The notes beneath the pieces were generated by a model that was given only the letters and a program-made list of their open reading frames with translations, did not search any database and was not told the DNA's origin. From positions 116,446-180,445 of the forward strand of contig JAFWOY010000040.1 of assembly GCA_017509755.1 (NCBI GenBank): 64,000 nucleotides of DNA. Direction: 5' to 3'. Source of the DNA: Bacteroidales bacterium. GTDB taxonomy: Bacteria > Bacteroidota > Bacteroidia > Bacteroidales > UBA932. The translations under genes were made by a program, and so were the position numbers. Positions 34,186-42,562 of this stretch are shown here, piece after piece; within the stretch, counting starts at the first letter, position 1, and every line of letters begins with the position of its first letter.

Positions 34186-35700
34186 AATGCCGTCCAGGGC
34201 GCTGGAGGTAATGCCGCCGGCATACCCGGCTCCCTCCCCGCAAGGATACAGGCCTTCCAGGCCCGGCACACACATCGTCTCCGGATCACGTGGAATACGT
34301 ACCGGGGACGATGTCCGTGATTCGACGCCCAGGACAAGGGCGTCGTTTGTATAATAGCCCTTCATCTTACGGTCGAACGCGGCAAAGGCAACCCGCAGGC
34401 GTTCAAAGACAAAAGCCGGCAACAAGTCATACAGCGGGGCGTTCACCACGCCGGGCTGATAGGAACTGCGCGGCAATCCCTGGGAATCTTTTTTCCGGCA
34501 GAAATCCACGAGCCGCTGGGCAGGCGCCTGAAGGGTCCGGGTGAAATCGAACATGGTGCGCTCCACGGCTTGCTGGAATTCCAACAGGGCGAATACCCCA
34601 TAGCGGTCATACGCGGGTACGTCTCCCGGATTGACGGCACAGACGATGCCGGCATTGGCCCAGGGAGAATTGCGCATCGAATTGGACATGCCGTTGAGCA
34701 CGACTTCGCCCGGTGCTGTGACGGAAGGGACCAGGATACCGCCCGGGCACATGCAGAACGAGAACACGCCGCGATCTTCCACTTGCTCCACCAGCGCATA
34801 TTCCGCGGCGGGCATACCCGGCTGGAACCGGCCGTGGTACTGGATGCGGTTGATGATCGACTGCGGATGCTCGGCCCGCACGCCCAGTGCAAATCCCTTG
34901 GCTTCCAGGGGCCAGCCTTGGGAAGCGAAATAGTGGTACATGTCGCGGGCCGAATGGCCTGTGGCCAGGATGACATGGCGGGCCGTATAGCTGGCGCCGC
35001 CCTCGCACAGCACCTTCCAATGGGTATGCTGACCGTCACGGCTGGCCTTCAAACCGATCACTTTTTCGCCGAAATGGTATTCTCCTCCGTGTTCCACGAT
35101 GCAGTGGCGGATGCGTTCCACAATGCGGGGCAATGCATCACTGCCGATGTGAGGATGAGCATCCACGAGGATACTTTCAGAAGCGCCGAACGCCACCAGC
35201 TGGTGCAGCACTTCCCGCAGATCGCCACGCTTGCTGGAGCGGGTGAAGAGTTTCCCGTCGGAGAAGGTGCCGGCGCCGCCTTCTCCGAAGCAGTAGTTCG
35301 ATTCGCCATTGACGCGCTGCTGCTGATTGAGGGCGGCCACGTCGAATTTGCGGGCATGGACATCTTTGCCCCGCTCGAGCAGCACGGGTTTTCGACCGGC
35401 CATCAGGAGATGGAGTGCCGCGAACATGCCGGCCGGGCCGCCGCCGATCACCACCACGGGCTCGGCGTGACTGACGTCCTGATAGGGAGGCAAAGTGTAG
35501 GTTTCCAATGCCTCGCCGGCAGCAGCCGCCTGAATGCGATAGCGGTAGAGGATATCGCCGCGGGCGTCCAGCGAGCGGCGTACAATGCGCACCGCAGCCA
35601 CCCGCTCCGGCTTGACGCCGAGCGCACGCCCCGCGGCCTGCCGCAGTTCCTCCTCCGTCGGCGTATGCCGGATGGGAAAAGCTATGTCGAATTCTTTCAT
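34156..35700 (-). CDS. COG2509-type FAD-dependent dehydrogenase
   Basis: 514 residues from ATG 35700 (MKEFDIAFPIRHTP). A small N-terminal domain (about 1-85) precedes the FAD-binding VVVIGGGPAGMFAALHL; other family features are GEGGAGTFSDGKLFTRS, GVRAEHPQSIINRIQYHG, CMCPGGILVPS and the closing LYPCGEGAGYAGGITSSALDG. The family is widespread and its substrate unknown. An open frame extends upstream into the palindromic element (35736-35867), but the family start is at 35700. Directly upstream is a short purine-rich direct-repeat tract. Confidence 0.9.
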   Translation of the reverse strand: MKEFDIAFPIRHTPTEEELRQAAGRALGVKPERVAAVRIVRRSLDARGDILYRYRIQAAAAGEALETYTLPPYQDVSHAEPVVVIGGGPAGMFAALHLLMAGRKPVLLERGKDVHARKFDVAALNQQQRVNGESNYCFGEGGAGTFSDGKLFTRSSKRGDLREVLHQLVAFGASESILVDAHPHIGSDALPRIVERIRHCIVEHGGEYHFGEKVIGLKASRDGQHTHWKVLCEGGASYTARHVILATGHSARDMYHYFASQGWPLEAKGFALGVRAEHPQSIINRIQYHGRFQPGMPAAEYALVEQVEDRGVFSFCMCPGGILVPSVTAPGEVVLNGMSNSMRNSPWANAGIVCAVNPGDVPAYDRYGVFALLEFQQAVERTMFDFTRTLQAPAQRLVDFCRKKDSQGLPRSSYQPGVVNAPLYDLLPAFVFERLRVAFAAFDRKMKGYYTNDALVLGVESRTSSPVRIPRDPETMCVPGLEGLYPCGEGAGYAGGITSSALDGILVAAAAATR

Positions 35701-35735
35701 GTCTTTTGTCTTTCGTCTGCCGTCTCCTGTCTGCC

Positions 35736-35867
35736 GTCGTGTTGCGGGAGGTTTCTCTTTGAAAACCGTCTCGCTCCGCTCGACCCCTCCCAAGCAGAGC
35801 TTGGGCCCCTCCCTCTAATAGCCGAGGGTGGCTAAGGTTTTCAAAGAGAAACCTCCCGCAACACGAC
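35736..35867 (+). repeat. Main-family palindromic element, copy C (tsaD 3' end)
   Basis: Arms 35736-35767 and 35836-35867 are perfect 32-base reverse complements. The core 35768-35835 carries CCCAAGC-AGA-GCTTGGG and ends GCCGAGGGTGGCTAA. The right arm's last base is the final base of the tsaD stop codon, and the element fills the gap to the flavoprotein gene. It is antisense to both genes. Confidence 0.92.
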
Positions 35868-36895
35868 TAGTCGCCATACTCGGCAGCGCGGGAAAGGGGC
35901 GCGATGTCGAGCGGAGCGAATTGGCCGGCCTGGTATTTATAATAGCCCGTGATGGCAATCATCGCAGCATTGTCGGTAGTGAAACGGAGTTCAGGCAGGA
36001 ACGTGGTCCAGCCCCGTTTTTGGCCTTCCGCCACGATACGGCTGCGCAAACCGCTGTTGGCCGAAACGCCCCCGGCGATGGCTACTTGCCGGATGCCGGT
36101 CTGTTTCGTAGCCAGGATCAGTTTTTTCAGCAGGATGTCGATCAAGTCTTTCTGGAACGAGGCGCACAGATCCGCCTTGTTCTTCTCTACGAAATCCGGA
36201 TCCACGGCGACCTGGTCGCGCAGGAAATACAGGATCGAAGTCTTGATGCCGCTGAAACTGTAGTCCAGCCCGGGAATATTGGGCTTGGCAAAACGGAAAC
36301 GGTTCTCATTCCCCTCTTTCGCCAGCCGGTCGACGACCGGGCCGCCGGGATAGCCCAGGCCCATCAGTTTGGCACATTTGTCAAACGCTTCCCCCACCGC
36401 GTCATCGATGGTGTGACCCAGGATCTCGAAATGCAAAGGGTCGTCCACCCGTACGATCTGCGTGTGACCGCCCGACACAAGCAGGCAGAGGAACGGGAAC
36501 TCCGGGCAGCGGTTGTCACGGCCTTCCACTTTCACGAAGTGGGAGAGAATATGCCCCTGCAGGTGGTTGACCTCGATGATGGGTTTGTCGGCGGCGACAG
36601 CCAGGCCTTTGGTGAACGAAGTACCGACCAACAGCGAGCCCAGCAGGCCCGGACCGCGCGTAAAGGCGATGGCATCGACATCGGCCAGCGTCACGCCAGC
36701 TTGTTTCAGCGCTTCGGACACGACCGGCAAGATGTTCTGCTGGTGGGCCCGGGATGCCAGTTCGGGAATGACGCCGCCATAGCGCCGATGGACATCCTGT
36801 GAGGCCATCACGTTGGAAAGGAGATACTCGTCACGCAACACGGCGGCGGATGTATCGTCGCAGGAAGATTCTATACCCAGAAGAATGATTGACAT
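35867..36895 (-). CDS. tsaD: tRNA N6-threonylcarbamoyladenosine transferase TsaD
   Basis: 342 residues from ATG 36895 (MSIILLGIESSCDDTSAAV). ASKHA-fold motifs: ELASRAHQQNI, AFTRGPGLLGSLLVG, the metal-binding VNHLQGHILSH, LVSGGHTQIV and GYPGGPVVDRLA. It installs t6A at position 37 of ANN-decoding tRNAs with TsaB and TsaE. The mtaB gene at 42555, whose product adds a methylthio group to the same t6A, lies in the same window but another unit. It is divergent from tamB. Confidence 0.97.
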   Translation of the reverse strand: MSIILLGIESSCDDTSAAVLRDEYLLSNVMASQDVHRRYGGVIPELASRAHQQNILPVVSEALKQAGVTLADVDAIAFTRGPGLLGSLLVGTSFTKGLAVAADKPIIEVNHLQGHILSHFVKVEGRDNRCPEFPFLCLLVSGGHTQIVRVDDPLHFEILGHTIDDAVGEAFDKCAKLMGLGYPGGPVVDRLAKEGNENRFRFAKPNIPGLDYSFSGIKTSILYFLRDQVAVDPDFVEKNKADLCASFQKDLIDILLKKLILATKQTGIRQVAIAGGVSANSGLRSRIVAEGQKRGWTTFLPELRFTTDNAAMIAITGYYKYQAGQFAPLDIAPLSRAAEYGD

Positions 36896-36910
36896 AGCCT
36901 GTATTTTGCG

Positions 36911-36918
36911 CAAAAGTA
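36911..36918 (-). promoter_or_regulatory. -7 promoter box for tsaD
   Basis: Minus-strand TACTTTTG, matching TAnnTTTG, 15 bases before the ATG at 36895; it supports that start over the upstream in-frame codons. Confidence 0.5.
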
Positions 36919-36930
36919 GCAATTATTTCC

Positions 36931-36938
36931 TATATTTG
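36931..36938 (+). promoter_or_regulatory. -7 promoter box for tamB
   Basis: TATATTTG, an exact TAnnTTTG match, 16 bases before the ATG at 36955. A TTTG at 36905-36908 is 22 bases upstream, slightly more than usual. Confidence 0.5.
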
Positions 36939-36954
36939 TAGGTTATACGTACCC

Positions 36955-39900
36955 ATGAAGACCTGGAAGAAGATCGTCCGCATACTCGTCCTGGTGCTGC
37001 TTATCATCCCGGCAGCGGCCATGATTGCCGTGCAGATACCGGCTGTGCAGACCGCTTTGGTCGGCAAGGTCACCGAGACCCTGTCCAAGGATCTCGATGG
37101 GGACGTTCGGGTGGGCAGGGTCATGCTCTCTTTCCCGAACAACTTGATTTTGAAAGATGTAGATGTCATTCAAGGAGCGGATGACACCTTGGCGCATCTG
37201 GGCAAGGTGCTGGCCAGCGTCAAGACCACTTCCCTGCTCTTCTCCCAGGAAGCCCGGATCCGGCGCGTCAGCATCGAAAACGGCCGCATTTCCATCCACC
37301 ACATCAACGACAGCACCACCAATCTGGCCGCCCTTATCGCCCCGCTGAAAAACCGGCCTCCTAAAGAGACAACTGGCGGACTGCCCTGGGAAACCATCCA
37401 AGCCGGCCGGTTGACGCTCAAGGACATCGATTTTTCAACCGACAGCCTGCACCTCCAGGATATCCATCTTTACGCACGCAACATCCGTTACAGTGAAACC
37501 GTCTCCGCCAGGATCGACCGGCTTACGCTGCGGGAAGAAAACCTTGGCCTCGACGTCCAGGCCTGCAGTCTGGATGCTTTCATGGACAGTACCGGCATCC
37601 GGGCCGACAACCTCATCTTCAACGACGGTCACTCCGATCTTCAGGCCGATGTCAAACTCGGATTCAATGACTTTTCGGATTTCTCCGATTTCCTGGACAA
37701 AGTGCAGCTCGATGCCACATTCCGGGACGCCTATTTCAATTTTGAGTCCCTGCGGCCTGTCGTTCCCAAAGGCTTGCCTGCTCTCGGACTGAATCTGAAC
37801 GGGCAGGTGCAAGGCCCCGTCAGTGATTTGCGGAGCGAAATGCTGCACGTCGAATCGGATTCGAAAAAGACGGTTGCGGACCTCCGTTTCCGCCTCAAAG
37901 GTCTTCCTGACATCAATGCCACCCGGTTTGATGCTGAAGTCCTACACGGGGTTACCAGTACATCCGATCTGGCAGACATCCTCGCAACGGCTCAACCCGG
38001 CTTCCAACGCACCAAGATTTCCCGCTATGCACCCGGCGAAACCATTTCCCTGGCTGCCAAGGCAAATGGCCTTCTTTCCAACCTCAAGACGACGGGACGG
38101 GTAACAGTCGGCTCTATGGGCACTGCCGCCGTTGATGCGACGCTGGGAGTCTTACGCGGCTTCCACGCAGAAGGAAACCTTACTACCGAGTCGCTCCAGT
38201 TGGGCCACCTGCTCGGCAACAAATCCCTTGGCGCCCTGACTTGCCAGACCGACGTCCGTTTTGCCACTTCGAAGAAAGGACTGTCCGCCACCGTGGAACC
38301 GCTTCTGATCGATCATTTCACCTTCAACGGCTACGATTACCACGACATCGTCGCTTCTGCCGTGATGCAGGACGGAATGCTGCAAGCCGACGTGGTGAGC
38401 GGCGACCCGAATCTCCAGCTCGTCCTCCATGGCGACGTCGAACTGGGCGGCAAAGGGAAGGACAACCATTACATGATCGACATGGACCTGGACTATGCTG
38501 ATCTGGATGCCTTGCATTTCGACAAGCGTGAGAATGCGTCCCTGCAACTCGCTCTCGACGCCGATATCACACAGACGCCCCAGGGCGCCTTCTTGGGCCA
38601 TGCCAACTTCCGGTCCCTGCAAGCCATGCTGGAAGACCAGGTCTTCGATATCGGCGATATGGCACTCACCTCGCAACTGGAAGACCAGTTGTACAATGTG
38701 ACCCTTGAATCGACCGTAGCCCGCGCCGCGTACGACGGCAATCTCTTCATCACGGACTTCATCGGCCGGGCCGTACACCTGATCAAGGAAAAGCACCTGT
38801 CGCCTCTTTTCGACAAGACCCGTTTCAACCGCGAGGAAGGCACCCATCCCGACGATTTCGGCCACTTCCACCTCCAGACGCTCGAACTGCAACCGTTGCT
38901 TGATTTCTTTGCCCCCGGTCTCTATGTGGCCCGCGAGAGCCATGTCGGCATCAACCTGGAAGGCGACGAAATGACCGGCACGGTTACTTCCGAACTGGCA
39001 GCTTTCGGCAAGAGTATCCTGCGGAACATCCAAGGGCGCATCGTCACTGAAGATGAGCAGTTCCTGGCTGACTTTGACGTCGAGCAGTTGCAGTCCGGCA
39101 GCCTCACCGCTGAAAACCTGACCCTTGACGCTACGGCCGACAGCACGATGATCGACCTGCGCGCCGGATTCCACAACGAGGATGGTTCGGGCAACCGGGC
39201 CGCCCTGCACACCCGTGCCTTCTTCCTGGATCCAGAGACGGACGGTTACCTGTTGCGGGCGGACATCCTCCCCTCTACCCTGGCTGTCGCGGACAACGAA
39301 TGGGAGATCAATCCGGCTTCCGTCTATTACCGGGACAAGCACATCCGTATCGACAATTTCGCCCTGGTCAACGGCGAACAGGGATTGCTGGTCGATGGGG
39401 TCATCGGCGACCAGCCGGAAGACAAGATCCGGGTCCGGCTCAACTATTTCGATCTGGGCCTGGCCAATTCGTTCCTGTCCACCCCGCTGAACTTGCAAGG
39501 CCTGCTGACCGGGGATGGCGAAGCGTTCGCTTTGCTAGGGCCGGAAAAAGGCCTCCTGCTGGATCTGCAAGGTCGGCAGATTTCCGCCGACGACATTGAT
39601 GTGGGCGACCTGCGGATTGCCAGCAGCTGGGACGATGATACGAAACGCTTCAATTTTCTGGTTGACAATACAAGAAACGGCCTGAACCCGCTTTCCGCGA
39701 CAGCCTGGTACCGGCCTAAAGACAAACAAGCGGACCTGGACCTGCAGTTGGATGATTTTCAAGTCGGTGTATTTGAGCCCATCCTGTCCAGCCTGTTTTC
39801 CGACATGAGCGGCACCGCCTCGGGTCACATCACAGCCAATGGCCCTCTCGACAAACTCTCGATCAAGAGTGAAGGGACGAAGTTCAATGATTTCAAATTC

Positions 39901-41388
39901 AAACTCGATTTCACCCAGGTCGAATATACGGCCAACGGTCCTTTCACCGTCAGCGACTCGGGGGTCACGTTCGACGACATAAGCCTGCAGGATATCTACG
40001 GCCGTACCGGACGGCTGTCCGGCGGCATCCCCTACAATCATTTCCAGGACATCCGGCTCAATGTCCGCATCGACCTCAACAACAACCTGGTCCTCAATAC
40101 CAACAGCCGTGACAACGATTCGTTCTACGGGAAAGCTTTCGCCGATGGCAATATCCGGGTCACCGGCACGCTCGACAAGGTCCGGCTCGGCCTGAACATC
40201 ACACCGCAGCGCTACACGGTCATCCACATCCCGCTCGGCAAGTCGGCCAAGAGCGGAAAGTCGCTGCTGACCTTCATCAACCAGGAAGAAAAGAAGATCG
40301 CCGCTTTCGACTCCCTGCTCATCGCCAAGCAGATGGTCAAGGGCAAGAAAGCCGGCAAAGGCACTGATGTCAATGTCAACCTGCGCCTCAACGCCACGCC
40401 CGACGCTGAAATCCAGCTGGAGATCGACAAGACTACCGGCGACATCCTCAAGGCCCGTGGCAACGGCCAGATCGGCATCACCGTGGAAGGCGAAAAGTTC
40501 GACATCAAAGGTGATTACCGGGTGGACAGCGGCAACTATCATTTCGGCATGCTGGGATTCACGGCCCGCGATTTCTCCATCAACCCGGGCGGCACCATCG
40601 CCTTCGTGGGTGACGTGATGCAGTCGGATCTCGACCTGACAGCCACGTACCGCACCAAGGCGTCCATCAGTCCGCTGATTGCGGACTCCACCGCCGTCAG
40701 TATGCGCCGGACCGTGGACTGCGGCATCAGTTTGTCGGGCAAACTGGCCAATCCGGATATCAAGTTCAACATTGACATCCCCGATCTGGACCCGACGACG
40801 CAGAGCCGGGTACAGAGTGCGCTCAACACCGAGGACAAACGGATGAAACAGGCACTGGCCCTGTTGATTTCGGGCGGTTTCGTCCCTGACGAGCAGTCGG
40901 GCATCGTCAACAATACGACCTTACTCTACGCCAATGCTTCCGAGATGATGGCGAGCCAGCTCAACAACATCTTCCGACAATTGGATATTCCACTCGACTT
41001 GGGCTTCAACTACCAGCCGTCCGAAAACGGCCGGAACATCTTTGATGTAGCCGTTTCTACGCAGTTGTTCAACAACCGCGTGATCATCAACGGCAATATC
41101 GGCAACCGGCAATACCTGTCCTCGAGCGCCAGCGACATCGTGGGTGACCTCGATATCGAAATCAAGCTCAACCGCCAGGGCCAACTGCGCCTGACGCTCT
41201 TCTCCCATTCGGCCGACCAGTACAGCAACTATCTCGATTTGAGCCAGCGCAACGGCGCCGGTATCGTCTATCAAGAGGATTTCAACTCGGTCGCGGACCT
41301 CTGGCGAAAGATTTTCCGCAGAAAGAACAACGATGAACAGCAGACTTTTCCTGATCCCGACGCCCCTCGGCGACCACGCCCCGAATAA
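36955..41388 (+). CDS. tamB: Translocation/assembly module protein TamB
   Basis: 1477 residues. An N-terminal membrane anchor (about 7-27, ILVLVLLIIPAAAMIAVQI) is followed by a very long run of beta repeats spanning the periplasm, and a C-terminal TamB (DUF490) domain with GDYRVDSGNYHFGMLGFTA, ISPLIADSTAVSMRRTVDC and LALLISGGFVPDEQSG. TamB-type proteins bridge inner and outer membranes and carry lipids or assist outer-membrane protein insertion. The TamL-like protein at 9648 is its likely outer-membrane partner. Its last 56 bases overlap the next gene in another frame. Confidence 0.93.
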   Translation: MKTWKKIVRILVLVLLIIPAAAMIAVQIPAVQTALVGKVTETLSKDLDGDVRVGRVMLSFPNNLILKDVDVIQGADDTLAHLGKVLASVKTTSLLFSQEARIRRVSIENGRISIHHINDSTTNLAALIAPLKNRPPKETTGGLPWETIQAGRLTLKDIDFSTDSLHLQDIHLYARNIRYSETVSARIDRLTLREENLGLDVQACSLDAFMDSTGIRADNLIFNDGHSDLQADVKLGFNDFSDFSDFLDKVQLDATFRDAYFNFESLRPVVPKGLPALGLNLNGQVQGPVSDLRSEMLHVESDSKKTVADLRFRLKGLPDINATRFDAEVLHGVTSTSDLADILATAQPGFQRTKISRYAPGETISLAAKANGLLSNLKTTGRVTVGSMGTAAVDATLGVLRGFHAEGNLTTESLQLGHLLGNKSLGALTCQTDVRFATSKKGLSATVEPLLIDHFTFNGYDYHDIVASAVMQDGMLQADVVSGDPNLQLVLHGDVELGGKGKDNHYMIDMDLDYADLDALHFDKRENASLQLALDADITQTPQGAFLGHANFRSLQAMLEDQVFDIGDMALTSQLEDQLYNVTLESTVARAAYDGNLFITDFIGRAVHLIKEKHLSPLFDKTRFNREEGTHPDDFGHFHLQTLELQPLLDFFAPGLYVARESHVGINLEGDEMTGTVTSELAAFGKSILRNIQGRIVTEDEQFLADFDVEQLQSGSLTAENLTLDATADSTMIDLRAGFHNEDGSGNRAALHTRAFFLDPETDGYLLRADILPSTLAVADNEWEINPASVYYRDKHIRIDNFALVNGEQGLLVDGVIGDQPEDKIRVRLNYFDLGLANSFLSTPLNLQGLLTGDGEAFALLGPEKGLLLDLQGRQISADDIDVGDLRIASSWDDDTKRFNFLVDNTRNGLNPLSATAWYRPKDKQADLDLQLDDFQVGVFEPILSSLFSDMSGTASGHITANGPLDKLSIKSEGTKFNDFKFKLDFTQVEYTANGPFTVSDSGVTFDDISLQDIYGRTGRLSGGIPYNHFQDIRLNVRIDLNNNLVLNTNSRDNDSFYGKAFADGNIRVTGTLDKVRLGLNITPQRYTVIHIPLGKSAKSGKSLLTFINQEEKKIAAFDSLLIAKQMVKGKKAGKGTDVNVNLRLNATPDAEIQLEIDKTTGDILKARGNGQIGITVEGEKFDIKGDYRVDSGNYHFGMLGFTARDFSINPGGTIAFVGDVMQSDLDLTATYRTKASISPLIADSTAVSMRRTVDCGISLSGKLANPDIKFNIDIPDLDPTTQSRVQSALNTEDKRMKQALALLISGGFVPDEQSGIVNNTTLLYANASEMMASQLNNIFRQLDIPLDLGFNYQPSENGRNIFDVAVSTQLFNNRVIINGNIGNRQYLSSSASDIVGDLDIEIKLNRQGQLRLTLFSHSADQYSNYLDLSQRNGAGIVYQEDFNSVADLWRKIFRRKNNDEQQTFPDPDAPRRPRPE

Positions 41389-42052
41389 CGCGCTTCCCGC
41401 TCCCACCCTGGCGTTGATTCCGACCATCCGGCTCTGGTTCGTAGAGGAGTTGCGGACCGCGCGGCGTTTTCTCTCCGCGGCCGGTCTCAAGGGACATATC
41501 GATGAACTGGAACTGCTGGAAATCAATGAACATACCTCGCGCGAGCAGATTGAAGCCTACGCGCAACGCCTGGGAGAGCAGGATGCCGGCCTGATCTCGG
41601 AAGCCGGCCTTCCGGCTGTTGCCGATCCGGGCGCATTGCTGGTTGCTTTGGCGCATGAGCGCGGCATCGAGGTCGTACCGCAGATCGGTCCTTCCTCCTT
41701 GATGATGGCTTTGATGGCCTCGGGGCTGAACGGCCAATGCTTCGCCTTCACCGGCTATCTCCCGGTCAAGGCTCCGGCCCGGCGCGATGCCATTGTGACT
41801 TTGGAACGAGCCTCCGCCCGACTCCAGCAGTCGCAGCTCATCATCGAGACGCCCTACCGCAACGACACCCTGCTGGCAGACCTGCTGGAGGCCTGCCGGC
41901 CCGACACGCGTCTCTGCGTCGCCGCCGACATCACCTGCCCGACGGAGCTGATCCGCACCAAGTGCATCGCCGCCTGGCGCCAAGAAGTCAAGAAGGGCTT
42001 CTCCATCGGCAAGCGGCCTTGCGTATTCATCCTATTAGCGGGCGCGTCATGA
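41333..42052 (+). CDS. RsmI-like SAM-dependent methyltransferase (tetrapyrrole-methylase fold)
   Basis: 239 residues. The family start LFLIPTPLGD requires the ATG at 41333, which makes a 56-base out-of-frame overlap with tamB. Further motifs: NEHTSREQI, GLISEAGLPAVADPGALLV, VVPQIGPSSLMMALMASGLNGQCFAFTGYLP and ETPYRNDTLL. RsmI 2'-O-methylates C1402 of 16S rRNA; this shorter Bacteroidota version belongs to the same superfamily and may have another target. Its stop codon lies inside the left arm of the palindromic element at 42043. Confidence 0.85.
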   Translation: MNSRLFLIPTPLGDHAPNNALPAPTLALIPTIRLWFVEELRTARRFLSAAGLKGHIDELELLEINEHTSREQIEAYAQRLGEQDAGLISEAGLPAVADPGALLVALAHERGIEVVPQIGPSSLMMALMASGLNGQCFAFTGYLPVKAPARRDAIVTLERASARLQQSQLIIETPYRNDTLLADLLEACRPDTRLCVAADITCPTELIRTKCIAAWRQEVKKGFSIGKRPCVFILLAGAS

Positions 42053-42184
42053 GCGGCAAGGTATATGCCTCCAGAACCGTCGCGCTCCGCGCGACCCCTC
42101 CCAAGCTGCGCTTGGGCCCCTCCCTCTTACAGTGCCGAGGGTGGCATGGGTTCTGGAGGCATATACCTTGCCGCTCATGACGCG
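42043..42184 (+). repeat. Main-family palindromic element, copy D (rsmI-like 3' end)
   Basis: Arms 42043-42078 and 42149-42184 are perfect 36-base reverse complements, the longest in the window. The core 42079-42148 has two perfect hairpins, GTCGCGC-TCC-GCGCGAC and CCCAAGC-TGC-GCTTGGG, then CCCTC...GAGGG. The left arm contains the last codons and stop of the rsmI-like gene; the element lies in sense orientation between it and folB. Confidence 0.93.
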
Positions 42185-42214
42185 TCTGAAGAAGTAACTG
42201 ACTGATTGAAGAAT

Positions 42215-42562
42215 ATGGTACGACTCAACAATATGCAATTCCGCGGCTACCACGGCTGTCTCGAAAGTGAACAGCGCGACGGCAACTGGTTCCGGGTCGA
42301 TCTGGCTTACGACTACGACATGCGGAAAGCCATCCGGACTGACAAGTTGGAAGATGCCGTCGATTACGGTGCACTCTACGAAGTCATCCGGGAAGAGATG
42401 GCCCGGCCTGCCCAATTGCTGGAGCACCTGGCCGGACGGATGCTCAATGTCCTTACCGACCGGTTCCCGATGATCACCTATGCCGAACTGACCGTCACGA
42501 AATTCAATCCCCCACTGGACGGACGGGTCGAAAGCAGTTCTGTTACCGTTGTCTATGAGTAA
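42215..42562 (+). CDS. folB: Dihydroneopterin aldolase
   Basis: 115 residues from ATG 42215 (MVRLNNMQFRGYHGCLESE); a TTG at 42206 is less likely. GYHGCLESEQRDGNWF and the DAVDYGALYEVIREEM segment are typical, with TVTKFNPPLDG near the end. It cleaves 7,8-dihydroneopterin in folate synthesis. No other folate gene adjoins it. The mtaB gene overlaps its end by eight bases. Confidence 0.93.
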   Translation: MVRLNNMQFRGYHGCLESEQRDGNWFRVDLAYDYDMRKAIRTDKLEDAVDYGALYEVIREEMARPAQLLEHLAGRMLNVLTDRFPMITYAELTVTKFNPPLDGRVESSSVTVVYE

